DNA of 64,000 nt from Halosimplex litoreum (GCF_016065055.1 NZ_CP065856.1:1-64000); one strand, 5' to 3'; shown: positions 33,683-41,752, numbered from the stretch's first letter. Program-made: numbers and translations. Notes: generated by a model from the letters alone, not told the origin.

Positions 33683-35512
33683 TCAGAGATCACCCAGTTG
33701 GTCGCCGTTCAGTGCGAACAGTCCGTTGTCCCCGCCGCTGGGGACCATCGGGTAGACGTTCTCCGCGGGGTCGATGATCGCGTCGATCACCGCCGGGCCG
33801 TCGTAGTTGCGCGCCTTCTCGATGACCTCGTCGACCTCCTCGGGGTCCTCCAGGCGGAACCCCCGGGCGCCGAAGGCCTCGGCGAGCATGTCGAACTGCG
33901 GGATCCACGGGTACTCCGAGGCCATCCGCCGGCCCTCGTAGAAGCCGTCCTGCCACTGGCGGACCATCCCGACCGCCTCGTTGTTCAGGACGACGTACGT
34001 GATATCGAGGTCCTCCCGGACGGCCACGGAGAGTTCCTGGACCGTCATCAGGAAGGATCCGTCGCCGTCGAAGCAGACGACCTCCTGGTCCGGTGCGGCG
34101 ATCTTCGCGCCGATGGCCGAGGGGACGCCGTACCCCATCGTGCCCAGCCCGTGCGAGGAGACCCACGTCCGGGGCTCGGTGAACGTCCAGAACTGACTGG
34201 CCCACATCTGGTGTTGGCCGACACCGGTCGTGACGATGGCGTCGTCCTCGGCCAGCTCGGAGAACCGCTCGACGACGTACTGCGGTTTGAGCGGCTCGTC
34301 GTCGGGCGTGTCGTAGGTCATCGCGTACTCGTCCTTCCAGGTCTGGCACTGCTCGCGCCATTCGACGTACGCCTCTGGCGAGCTATCGGTCGCCTCGTAG
34401 GCGACGGGCATCGCGTCGTCGAGCTGGCGCAGGACCTGCTTGGCGTCGCCGATCAGCGGGTAGTCCGCCTCGACGTTCTTGCTGATCTCGGCCGGGTCGA
34501 TGTCGACGTGGACGATGTCGGCGTCCGGCGCGAAGGTCTCGACACCGCCGGTCAGGCGGTCGTCGAACCGGGTCCCGACCGCGAGCATGCAGTCGGTGTT
34601 CGTGATCGCCATGTTGGCGTAGCCGGTGCCGTGCATGCCGGCCCACTCCAGCGAGAGCTCGTGGTCCTCCGGGAACGACCCGATACCGGGCATCGTCGTG
34701 ACGACCGGGATCTCGTAGTCGGTGGCGAACTGCCGGAGTTCGTCGCTGGCGTCGGCCTTGATGACGCCACCGCCCGCGAGGATGACGGGGCGCTCGGCGT
34801 CGGCGAGCGCCCCGGCGGCCGCGTCGACCGCCTCGGCGTCGGCCTCGGTCGGCGGGTTGTACGTGTCAGGCGTCTCCGGTTCGCCGGGGAACGCGTCGGT
34901 CTCGCCCTGAGTCACGTCCTTGGGCAGGTCGACCAGCGTCGGCCCCTGGCGGCCCTCGTCGGCCAGCGCGAACGCCTCGCCGACCTCGGTGCCGACCGTG
35001 TCGGCGTCGGCGGCGAAGTAGCTGTGCTTGGTGACCGGCTGGGTGACGCCGACGGTGTCGGTCTCCTGAAACGCGTCGTTGCCGACGAAGTTCGTCGGGA
35101 CCTGCCCCGTCAGCGCGATCACGGGGTCGGAGTCCATCGACGCGTCCGCGAGGCCGGTCACGAGGTTCGTCGCGCCCGGGCCGGAAGTCGCCAGGCAGAC
35201 GCCCGGCTTGCCCGACACGATGCCGTAGGCGTCCGCCGCGTGGGAGGCCCCCTGCTCGTGGGCCATCGTGACGTGGGTCAGTTCCTCTGAGTCGTACAGC
35301 GCGTCGTAGACGGGCATGATCGCCCCGCCCTGGACGCCAAAGAGCGTCTCCGCGCCGGCCTGTTCGAGCGCCGCGACGACCGACTCCGCGCCCGTCGACA
35401 CGGTGTCTTTGGTCGTCGTCCCGTCTCCGGGCAGGTCTGTTGTCTCCGCCGTCTGTTCCTCGGTGTCCGTCCGTTCGCCCTCCGGTGGCGACACTGGTGT
35501 TTGCTCGCTCAT
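33683..35512 (-). CDS. ilvB: Acetolactate synthase catalytic (large) subunit
   Basis: 609 residues, ThDP-, FAD- and Mg-dependent; joins pyruvate with pyruvate or 2-ketobutyrate, the first common step of Val/Leu/Ile synthesis. Pyr domain with catalytic Glu in HEQGASHAADAYG, central domain with IPVVTTMPGIGSFPEDHELS, and PP domain with the ThDP motif CFDGDGSFLM ending in NNEAVGMVRQWQ. The first 45 residues are an acidic Thr/Glu-rich extension. First gene of the ilvBNC-leuCD operon, preceded by a leader ORF. Confidence 0.96.
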   Translation of the reverse strand: MSEQTPVSPPEGERTDTEEQTAETTDLPGDGTTTKDTVSTGAESVVAALEQAGAETLFGVQGGAIMPVYDALYDSEELTHVTMAHEQGASHAADAYGIVSGKPGVCLATSGPGATNLVTGLADASMDSDPVIALTGQVPTNFVGNDAFQETDTVGVTQPVTKHSYFAADADTVGTEVGEAFALADEGRQGPTLVDLPKDVTQGETDAFPGEPETPDTYNPPTEADAEAVDAAAGALADAERPVILAGGGVIKADASDELRQFATDYEIPVVTTMPGIGSFPEDHELSLEWAGMHGTGYANMAITNTDCMLAVGTRFDDRLTGGVETFAPDADIVHVDIDPAEISKNVEADYPLIGDAKQVLRQLDDAMPVAYEATDSSPEAYVEWREQCQTWKDEYAMTYDTPDDEPLKPQYVVERFSELAEDDAIVTTGVGQHQMWASQFWTFTEPRTWVSSHGLGTMGYGVPSAIGAKIAAPDQEVVCFDGDGSFLMTVQELSVAVREDLDITYVVLNNEAVGMVRQWQDGFYEGRRMASEYPWIPQFDMLAEAFGARGFRLEDPEEVDEVIEKARNYDGPAVIDAIIDPAENVYPMVPSGGDNGLFALNGDQLGDL

Positions 35513-35584
35513 ATGTTGTGTGATCGTCGTATCCGCTGTGCGTCGAACCGATGCGTCCGCCGAGAATGAAACGCTGTAGGTGTG

Positions 35585-35600
35585 GGGGCTAGGAAGCCCC
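35585..35600 (-). promoter_or_regulatory. Stem-loop at the end of the ilvB leader ORF
   Basis: Minus strand GGGGCT-TCCT-AGCCCC: a perfect 6-bp GC-rich stem with a 4-nt loop. The leader's TAG stop (35591-35589) spans the loop end and the 3' arm, so a ribosome finishing the leader would melt it. There is no U-run after it, so it is not a simple terminator. It lies 72-87 nt before the ilvB start. Confidence 0.6.
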
Positions 35601-35669
35601 TACGATACGAACGCGAAGCGCGCCGCTGAGCGCGAGTTCGGTCGTCTCGGCGCCAGCGGTCGGTGTCAT
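35589..35669 (-). CDS. Leader peptide ORF of the ilvB operon (26 aa)
   Basis: It starts ATG at 35669 (MTPTAGAETTELALS) and ends in ALRVRIVGAS-TAG at 35589. The second half is rich in Leu, Val and Ile codons (LALSGALRVRIV). A TATA-like AAATTTATTG is 27-39 nt upstream of its ATG, so the mRNA should start at or next to this ORF. The stop lies inside a stem-loop. Attenuation-like control of ilvB by branched-chain amino-acid supply is the inference; the ORF is short and translation is unproven. Confidence 0.55.
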   Translation of the reverse strand: MTPTAGAETTELALSGALRVRIVGAS

Positions 35670-35695
35670 CACTACGGAGTCGTGTACACCGGCGG

Positions 35696-35708
35696 CAATA
35701 AATTTTCC
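35696..35708 (-). promoter_or_regulatory. TATA-like element of the ilvB operon
   Basis: Minus strand GGAAAATTTATTG is the only AT-rich block in the 306-bp gap upstream of ilvB. It lies 27-39 nt before the leader ATG but about 185-195 nt before ilvB, so the predicted transcript begins at the leader ORF. Confidence 0.6.
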
Positions 35709-35818
35709 GTGTCCGGCGCGCGGCTGCGCCGGCCGGCCGCCGCGGCGTCGCCCGCGCGGCTCGCGGTGACGGTAGCTCACGCTGTGTGCGCTCGGCGGCC
35801 GTGGAGGCGGGCATGGTC

Positions 35819-37046
35819 CTACGCCCGGACCTCCTCTTCCTCGACCTCGCGGTCGACGCCGACGTCCTGGGCGAACTCCTCCAGGACCTCCATGGTGACG
35901 CGGTTGTCGTCCGCGCCGAACTCCTTGACGCGCCGGGTGATCTCGCGTACCTCCTCGTCGGTGGGTTCGTACTCCGCGTCGATCAGCCGCTCCCTGACGG
36001 AGTGCTGACCGGTGTGCTTGCCCAGGACGAGTTCGCGCGAGGCCCCGACCATCTCCGGGGTCATGACCCCCGGCTCGAACGTGTCGGAGTTCTCGATGAC
36101 GCCGGCCGCGTGGATCCCGCTCTCGTGGGAGAAGGCGTTGCGGCCGACGACCGGCTTGTTCGCCGGCACCGGGATGTCGCTCTTGCCCTCGATGATCCGG
36201 GAGATCTCCGTGATCCGCGTCGTGTCGATCCCCGTGTCCACGTCGTACAGCGACTCCAGGGCCATCACGACCTCCTCGTAGGCCGCGTTGCCCGCGCGCT
36301 CGCCGATGCCGTTGACCGAGACCTGCGCCTGCGATGCACCGGCCTCGAAGCCCGACAGCGCGTTGGCCGCCGCCAGCCCGAAGTCGTCGTGGGTGTGGAC
36401 GTCGATGTCCGCGTCGGTGCGGTCGACGACCTTCGCGATCATGTCGCGGAACCGGCCGGGCGTCGCCACCCCGCAGGTGTCCGGGATGTTGATCCAGTCG
36501 GTGCCCGCCTCGGAGACCGCGTCGACGACCTCCATCAGGAACGCCTCGTCCGTTCGGGTGGCGTCCATCGGCGAGAACATGCACTGCACGCCCGCCTCTT
36601 TGACGCGCTCGACCGACTGGACGGCGCGCTCGACGGCCTGCTCGCGGGTCGCGTGCATGGAGTCTTCGAGCTGTACGTCGCTCGTCGAGACGAACACGTG
36701 AACCAGCTCCACGCCGGAGTCCAGTGCCGCTTCGACGTCTTTCTCGACGACCCGGGCCAGCCCGCAGGTCGTCGTCGAGGTCGATTCCGCGATGTCGCGA
36801 ACGGCCTCGAATTCCGCGTCGGAGTTGACCGGGAAGCCCGCCTCGATGACGTGGGTTCCCATGTCGTCCAGCACCGCCGCTATCTCCCGTTTGTCTTCGT
36901 AGGAGAACGACGTGCGTGGTGACTGCTCCCCGTCGCGGAGCGTGGTGTCGAAAATACGTGCCTCGTGAACTTCCGAGGTACTATTTAAAGTACCCTGGAA
37001 GAACTCGATCCGCCGGCGAAGCCGACGTGCCCTCTGTATTGGACAT
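35819..37046 (-). CDS. leuA: 2-isopropylmalate synthase / (R)-citramalate synthase family; start unresolved
   Basis: Condenses acetyl-CoA with 2-ketoisovalerate, the first committed leucine step. The TIM barrel is complete: RIFDTTLRDGEQSPRTSFSY (catalytic Arg and metal Asp), HVIEAGFPVNSDAEFE, VHVFVSTSDVQ, the DVHTHDDFGLAAANAL metal His pair, and GIGERAGNAAYEEVV. It is a short, single-domain type of about 390 residues without the LeuA dimer regulatory domain, so substrate preference could also be citramalate-like. No ATG, GTG or TTG lies in this frame between the TATA element and RIFDTTL. The range given begins at a leader ATG in another frame (37046); a +1 shift at AAA-TAG (about 36984) would join it to the frame starting at 36982. 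A TTG at 37075 is an alternative but sits within the TATA element. Confidence 0.85.
36977..36994 (-). promoter_or_regulatory. Stem-loop at the end of the leuA leader ORF
   Basis: Minus strand GGTACTTTAAATAGTACC: perfect 6-bp stem GGTACT/AGTACC with loop TTAAAT. The leader stop TAG (36983-36981) spans loop and 3' arm, the same placement as in the ilvB leader. Confidence 0.6.
36981..37046 (-). CDS. Leader ORF overlapping the leuA frame (21 aa)
   Basis: It reads MSNTEGTSASPAD...LPGYFK-TAG, starting at 37046 with GGAG four nt upstream as a possible ribosome-binding site. A TATA-like CTTTATTG lies about 27-34 nt upstream, so this is probably the first ATG of the leuA mRNA. It overlaps the leuA frame in the +1 register. 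It may be a regulatory leader or the true N-terminus of LeuA joined by frameshift. Confidence 0.5.
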   Translation of the reverse strand: MSNTEGTSASPADRVLPGYFK

Positions 37047-37070
37047 TGTACTCCTACCTGTTCTCTCGGA

Positions 37071-37085
37071 GGCAATAAAGGCTCC
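37071..37085 (-). promoter_or_regulatory. TATA-like element of leuA
   Basis: Minus strand GGAGCCTTTATTGCC is the AT-rich block nearest to leuA, 25-39 nt before the leader ATG at 37046. Its position predicts a transcription start at about 37046-37053, which would exclude the TTG at 37075 as the leuA start. Confidence 0.55.
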
Positions 37086-37605
37086 GCTCGGGGCGTTCGT
37101 GCGGTAGCCTGTGGCAGGGCGTAGTGAGTCCCGGTTGCTGAGCGACGCTGAAGGAGTGAAAACGGCTCGCCCCGAGATGGGGCGAGACGGGTGGGTGTGG
37201 GGATCCCCCCGATCCCCCGAACGAAGTGGATGGCTTCGTGCCCGTGTGTGCGGGCAACTCGCTCGTTCGATGCGGAGTGGTATAGCCGTTCGCCCAATTT
37301 GTTTAGGGGATACTCCCGGCGAACCGCCGAAGTGAGAAAACCGGGCACGGGGGGAGCGCCCGGAAGATGGTTGGGGTGTCTGCACTGTGGGGGGAAGGGG
37401 TAGGATGCAGACGAAGTCAGCTTCGAATCGAGCGAAGATAAATACGGACCAGCGGTTTCAGCCCGCGAAAGAGTGATAGTGGGGACCGATCGTGGCGGAA
37501 GCCGATCCGGGGTGGAACCGACCACTCCCTCCCCACTCGCGGGGAGCGACCGCCTCGTCGCGCGAGGGAATACACTCGAGTGACTGGCGACAAGATCCTC
37601 CGGAT
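37086..37605. other. Long non-coding region between leuA and an SDR gene, with strong hairpins
   Basis: No gene is supported. Stable inverted repeats occur: CTCGCCCC (37166-37173) with GGGGCGAG (37179-37186), and GCCCG (37240-37244) with CGGGC (37251-37255) inside a GAACGA/TCGTTC pair. AT-richer islands at 37290-37310 and 37435-37445 (GATAAATACGG) may be promoters for the SDR operon. The composition resembles a structured RNA, but I cannot match it to RNase P, SRP or a riboswitch. Confidence 0.4.
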
Positions 37606-38436
37606 ATGAACGGTTTAGCCGGGCAGACGGCACTCGTCACCGGAGTGGGATCGGGCATCGGACGGGCCTCGGCGCTCCGGTTCGCCGAGGAGGGCGCGAA
37701 CGTCGTCGTCGCCGATATCGACGTCGAGGGCGGTCGCGAGACGGTCGACCTGATCGAGAACGCCGGCGGCGACGCGACGTTCGTGGAGGTCGACGTGTCC
37801 GACACCGCGTCGGTCGAGCGGATGGTCGACGCCACCGTCGAGACCTACGGGAGCCTCGACTTCGCGCACAACAACGCCGGGATCCTCACCGACTTCGTGG
37901 AGACGACCGGCATTTCCGAGGCCAACTGGGACCGGATCGTCGAAGTCAACCTCAAGGGCATCTGGGCGTGCATGAAGGCCGAACTCCCGGCGATGGAACG
38001 CACGGGCGGCGGCGCGGTCGTCAACACCGCCTCGGAGGCCGGCCTCGTCGGGATGGGCGGACTCTCCAGTTACTCGGCCAGCAAACACGGCGTCGTCGGG
38101 CTGACCAAATCGGTCGCGCTGGAGTACGCCGAGCGCGACATCAGGATCAACGCGATCGCCCCCGGGCCGACGAAGACGAACATCCAGTCGGGAATCGTGG
38201 GCGATTCGGGCGGCACGTCGATACTCGGCCGGATCCGGTCGGTCGTGGGGACCGTCCGGATGGCCCTCCGGACGCTCCGCGCCGACTTCGACACCTCGGC
38301 GATGCGGGACGTGCCGATGGGGCGGATCGCCGACCCCGAGGAGATGGCCGGCGCCGTCGCATTCCTCTGTTCGACCGACGCCTCCTTCGTCACCGGGACG
38401 ACGATCCCCGTCGACGGCGGGCAAGCGGCCGACTGA
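37606..38436 (+). CDS. Short-chain dehydrogenase/reductase (SDR)
   Basis: 276 residues, NAD(P)-dependent oxidoreductase. Classical SDR features: TGVGSGIGRASAL (cofactor glycine motif), ADIDVEGG (acidic residue after strand 2, favouring NAD(H)), HNNAGI (NNAG), catalytic Ser in NTASEAG, YSASKHG (YxxxK), and PGPTKTNI. The end is FLCSTDASFVTGTTIPVDGG. An insert of about 30 residues (SILGRIRSVVGTVRMALRT) sits before the C-terminal part. One base separates its stop from the next start, so it is in an operon with the esterase and dioxygenase-like genes. Confidence 0.92.
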   Translation: MNGLAGQTALVTGVGSGIGRASALRFAEEGANVVVADIDVEGGRETVDLIENAGGDATFVEVDVSDTASVERMVDATVETYGSLDFAHNNAGILTDFVETTGISEANWDRIVEVNLKGIWACMKAELPAMERTGGGAVVNTASEAGLVGMGGLSSYSASKHGVVGLTKSVALEYAERDIRINAIAPGPTKTNIQSGIVGDSGGTSILGRIRSVVGTVRMALRTLRADFDTSAMRDVPMGRIADPEEMAGAVAFLCSTDASFVTGTTIPVDGGQAAD

Positions 38437-38437
38437 G

Positions 38438-39097
38438 ATGAGGGGACCTCACCGAAACCAGCGACGCGTCACCGCCGGCGCGCCGCTCTCCGTGGCCGAT
38501 GCCGCGGCCGTCCTCGTCCACGGCCGCGGCGGGAGCGCCGACGGGATGGTCGCGCTGGCCGACGAGTTCTACCGCCACGGCCTCGCGCTGGTCGCGCCGA
38601 GCGCACGGCGCAACCGGTGGTACCCGAGCCCGTTTCTCGCACCTCGGGAGGCCAACGAACCCGAACTCTCCTCGGCTCTGACGGCGGTCGCAGACGCGGT
38701 CGAGACGGTGGTCGAGGCCGAGATACCACGGGAGCGCGTGATCGTCCTCGGGATCTCCCAGGGCGCCTGTCTGGTCGCCGAGTTCGCCGCGCGGGCTCCT
38801 CGCCGGTACGGCGGCGTCGTCCTCTCCAGCGGCGGTTTGATGGGCCCCGAGATCGGCGACTACGACGGGGACCTCGCCGGAACCCCCGTTCTCGTCGGCG
38901 GACACGAGGGAGACCCGAACGTACCGATAGACCGCGTCCGCGAGACGGCGAGCGTCTTCGAGTCGCTCGGCGGGGACGTGCGGACGCGGATCGAACCGGG
39001 CGAGGACCACGGGATCACGGACGCCGAGCTCGCGGCTGTAGGTGCCCTGGTCGGCGAGCTCCTGAGCGACGCGGAGCGGGCGGGCACGGGTCGCTGA
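38438..39097 (+). CDS. Phospholipase/carboxylesterase-family alpha/beta hydrolase (MhqD-like)
   Basis: 219 residues. The oxyanion-side VLVHGRGGSADGMVALADEF is followed by the nucleophile elbow LGISQGACLVAEFA (catalytic Ser), GGHEGDPNVPIDRV with Asp, and GEDHGITDAEL with the catalytic His. It is similar in type to MhqD, which in Bacillus is encoded with the ring-cleaving dioxygenase MhqO for quinone detoxification; here too it is followed by such genes. The ester substrate is not known. Confidence 0.85.
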   Translation: MRGPHRNQRRVTAGAPLSVADAAAVLVHGRGGSADGMVALADEFYRHGLALVAPSARRNRWYPSPFLAPREANEPELSSALTAVADAVETVVEAEIPRERVIVLGISQGACLVAEFAARAPRRYGGVVLSSGGLMGPEIGDYDGDLAGTPVLVGGHEGDPNVPIDRVRETASVFESLGGDVRTRIEPGEDHGITDAELAAVGALVGELLSDAERAGTGR

Positions 39098-39187
39098 ACC
39101 GGATGCGATCTCCGAGCTCGCGGTCCGGCGTGGCGGGTTGAGTGTGCCGGCAGAGGGGGTATCCTGGTCGACCTCGAATCGGCCCCA

Positions 39188-40129
39188 ATGCCTGCAGATA
39201 TCCCCGGTATCCACCACGTGACGGCCGTCGCGAGCGACCCCGGCCGCACCCACCGGTTTTGCTCGGAGACACTCGGGCTACGACTGGTGAAACGCAGCGT
39301 CAACCAGGACGACGAATCGGTGTATCACCTCTTCTACGGCGACCGGAGCGGGACGCCAGGAACGAACATGACGTACTTCCCCTATCCGGACGCCCAGCTC
39401 GGGCGCGTCGGTACCGGGCAAGTGACGACGGTTCAGCTCCAGATACCGGCCGGATCGGTCGAGTACTGGACCGACCGGTTCGAATCGGAGGGCGTCGACC
39501 ACGAGCCGCCACGCGAGCGCTTCGGCGACCGGGTGATCCCGTTCGCGGATCCCGACGGCCTCCCGCTGGAACTCGTCGCAGACGGGGACGCGGCCGAGAG
39601 CGACCCGCCCGACGGACCCGTCCCGGACCGGCACGCCATCCGCGGCTTCTTCGGCGTCACCCTCTCGCTGGCGACTGCCAGAGGCACGGGCAGCCTGCTC
39701 GAGACGATGGGGTTTCAGCCGACCAGGAGCGAGAACCACCGCCAGCGGTTCCGAACCAGTGGGGATCTGGGCACCGTCGTCGACGTGCTCGAAGACCCCG
39801 AAGCCCCGCGGGGCGAGTCGGGCATCGGAACGGTCCACCACGTCGCGTTCCAGGTCTCCGACGCCGAACAGGCCCAGTGGCACGACGCCCTCGTCGAGCG
39901 TGGGCTCCGCCCCACGCAGATCATCGACCGCAAGTGGTTCGAGTCGATCTACGCCCGGACCGCCGGCGGCGTCCTCTTCGAGTTCGCCACCGTCTCACCC
40001 GGTTACACCGTGGACGAGCCCGTCGACGAACTCGGCGAACGCCTCGTCCTCCCCGAGTGGCTCGAAGACCGACGCGAAGCGATCGAAGCCCGCCTGCCGG
40101 ATCTGTCGGTCACCCCACGTAGAGCCTGA
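39188..40129 (+). CDS. VOC-family ring-cleaving dioxygenase-like protein (MhqO/MhqA type)
   Basis: 313 residues with paired VOC/glyoxalase modules. The N-terminal module begins IPGIHHVTAVASDPGRTHRF (metal His) with YHLFYGD, and has PFADPDGLPLELV; the second begins HAIRGFFGVTL and has GTVHHVAFQVSDAEQ and GGVLFEFATVSPGY with the metal Glu. Fe2+-dependent extradiol-type cleavage of hydroquinone or catechol rings is the inferred role. Convergent with a paralogue (40175-41140), with 45 bp between them. Confidence 0.88.
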   Translation: MPADIPGIHHVTAVASDPGRTHRFCSETLGLRLVKRSVNQDDESVYHLFYGDRSGTPGTNMTYFPYPDAQLGRVGTGQVTTVQLQIPAGSVEYWTDRFESEGVDHEPPRERFGDRVIPFADPDGLPLELVADGDAAESDPPDGPVPDRHAIRGFFGVTLSLATARGTGSLLETMGFQPTRSENHRQRFRTSGDLGTVVDVLEDPEAPRGESGIGTVHHVAFQVSDAEQAQWHDALVERGLRPTQIIDRKWFESIYARTAGGVLFEFATVSPGYTVDEPVDELGERLVLPEWLEDRREAIEARLPDLSVTPRRA

Positions 40130-40174
40130 ACGGGACCGCATCGGCCCGACGACGTCGCCGACGGCGGTGGCGAC

Positions 40175-41140
40175 TCAGTCGTCGAACGGCGGCAGTTGCC
40201 CCTCGATCATCCCGCGGTCCTCCGCCAGCCACGGCGGGAGCACGAGGTCGCGGCCGGGGTCGGGTTCGCGCTCGTCGACGCCGAGTCCAGGTCGCTCGGT
40301 CGCCAGTTCGAACAGGACGCCGCCGCCGTCGCGGACGTACAGCGACTCGAAGAAGTGGCGGTCTTTCACCCGCGACACGTCGAGGCCCCGCTCGTCGAGT
40401 AGCTCGCGCCACTCTCGGAGCTGCTCGCCGCTCTCGACGCTCAGCGCGACGTGGTGGATCGACCCGCGCCCCTCCTTGCCGTACTCGGCGTCGTCGGTCA
40501 GCAGGTCGACGGTCGATTCGCGGCCGTCTGGAAGCCGATACCGGACGGTTTCCGCCCGCTCGGCGACGATCTCGAACCCGAACGTGTCGAGCAGGCTCGC
40601 CGTGACGTAGGGATCCGCCGAGCGGATCGAGACGCCGTGGACGCCCCGGACCGCGTGTTCCCCGGGGACCGACCCCTCCGGCGACTCGTCGGTCCAGGGA
40701 TGGTCGGCTCCCGCGTCGAGGTCGGTCGGTCCGGTCTCGTCGGCCGCCACGCCGACGAGTTCGAGCGACGTGCCGTCGGGGTCTTCGAACGCCAGGATCG
40801 GCTCGCCGAACCGTTCGATACGGTCGACGGTCACGCCGCGCTCGGCGAGTCGATCCTGCCAGAACTCCACCGAGTCCGCGGGTATCCGAAGCGTCGCGGT
40901 GGTGATGTCGGGTTTGCCGACCCGGCCGGGCTCTTCCCGCGGGTACGTGAAGAAGGTGAGCACCGAGCCCGGCGTCCCGCGCTCGTCGCCGTAGTAGAGG
41001 TGGTAGACGAACGGCTCCTCGAAGTTGACCGTCCGCAGGAGAAAGCGCAGCCCCAGCGTCTCCGCGTAGAACCGTCGGTTCTCGGTGGGGTCGCCCGCGA
41101 CCACGGACACGTGATGCACGCCGAGCGTGTCAGAAAGCAC
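40175..41140 (-). CDS. VOC-family ring-cleaving dioxygenase-like protein, paralogue
   Basis: 321 residues, same two-module layout as its convergent neighbour: LGVHHVSVVAGDPTENRRFY with YHLYYGDERGTPGS, AFEDPDGTSLELVG, then HAVRGVHGVSIR, SIHHVALSVESGEQ and GGVLFELATERPGLG. Metal ligands (His, His, Glu) are kept, so it should be active. The convergent pair looks like an inverted duplication followed by divergence. A role in aromatic or quinone detoxification is inferred. Confidence 0.88.
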   Translation of the reverse strand: MLSDTLGVHHVSVVAGDPTENRRFYAETLGLRFLLRTVNFEEPFVYHLYYGDERGTPGSVLTFFTYPREEPGRVGKPDITTATLRIPADSVEFWQDRLAERGVTVDRIERFGEPILAFEDPDGTSLELVGVAADETGPTDLDAGADHPWTDESPEGSVPGEHAVRGVHGVSIRSADPYVTASLLDTFGFEIVAERAETVRYRLPDGRESTVDLLTDDAEYGKEGRGSIHHVALSVESGEQLREWRELLDERGLDVSRVKDRHFFESLYVRDGGGVLFELATERPGLGVDEREPDPGRDLVLPPWLAEDRGMIEGQLPPFDD

Positions 41141-41209
41141 TGACTGGAGTACGGCCCGCTCCGGGATAAGCCTATCAGCACCGACCGTTCGGACGGCGAC
41201 GACGCGACC

Positions 41210-41752
41210 CTACTCGTGGCGTTCGCCGGCCTCGATCGTCGTCTCGAGCCAGTTCTCCTCGGGCGGGTACGGGCAGGAGAAGGTCTCGCTGAAGGCGCAG
41301 AACGGCGAGTACGCGAGGTTGAAGTCGATCGTCACCTCGTCGCCGTCTTCGAGGTCGCGGTCGGGTTCGAGTTCCATGTAGCGGCCGCCGTCGTAGGTCT
41401 GCTGGCCGGTCGTCTTGTCCCGGAACGGGACGAAGATGGCCTGGTCTTCGGGGCCCTGTTTGTAGCCGTCGAGTTCGTACGACTCGCCGTCCAGGTCGAA
41501 CCCGAAGGTGACCACGCGCTCGTAGCGAACCGTCCGGCCGTCGGAGGTCTCCATCTCGACGGGATCGGGCTGGTCGTGGACGGTGACCGTCGCGTCGACG
41601 CGGTAGTCGGCGTCGGGGTCGAAATAGTCCAGGCCGTCGAAGTCGTCGCGGTCTTCGGGCGGGATCGGCGATTGGGGGTGTTCGTCGAGGAACTCGTCTT
41701 TCTCGGCCCGGTTCGCTCGCAGCCGTTCGGCCCAGTCGTCGGTGTCGCTCAT
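41210..41752 (-). CDS. DUF1684-family protein
   Basis: 180 residues, acidic and soluble. The order is LRANRAEKDEFLDEHPQSP (N-terminal helix), IPPEDRDDFDGLDYFDPD, then FGFDLDGESYELDGYKQG, FVPFRDKTTGQQTYDGGRYM and the typical DUF1684 end DFNLAYSPFCAFSETFSCPY followed by PPEENWL. The family is widespread and its activity has not been established. It stands alone. Confidence 0.9.
   Translation of the reverse strand: MSDTDDWAERLRANRAEKDEFLDEHPQSPIPPEDRDDFDGLDYFDPDADYRVDATVTVHDQPDPVEMETSDGRTVRYERVVTFGFDLDGESYELDGYKQGPEDQAIFVPFRDKTTGQQTYDGGRYMELEPDRDLEDGDEVTIDFNLAYSPFCAFSETFSCPYPPEENWLETTIEAGERHE

Noticed and set aside
33089-35290. 733-codon plus-strand frame over ilvN and ilvB
   Set aside because: Antisense shadow of two clearly recognised enzymes; low-complexity composition and no motif.
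37073-37075. TTG as the leuA start codon
   Set aside because: In frame, but it lies within the best TATA-like element, about 27 nt upstream of the predicted mRNA start; kept only as an alternative.
37100-37490. RNase P RNA, SRP RNA or a known riboswitch
   Set aside because: I looked for the conserved RNase P and SRP helix-8 motifs on both strands and did not find them; left as unexplained non-coding sequence.
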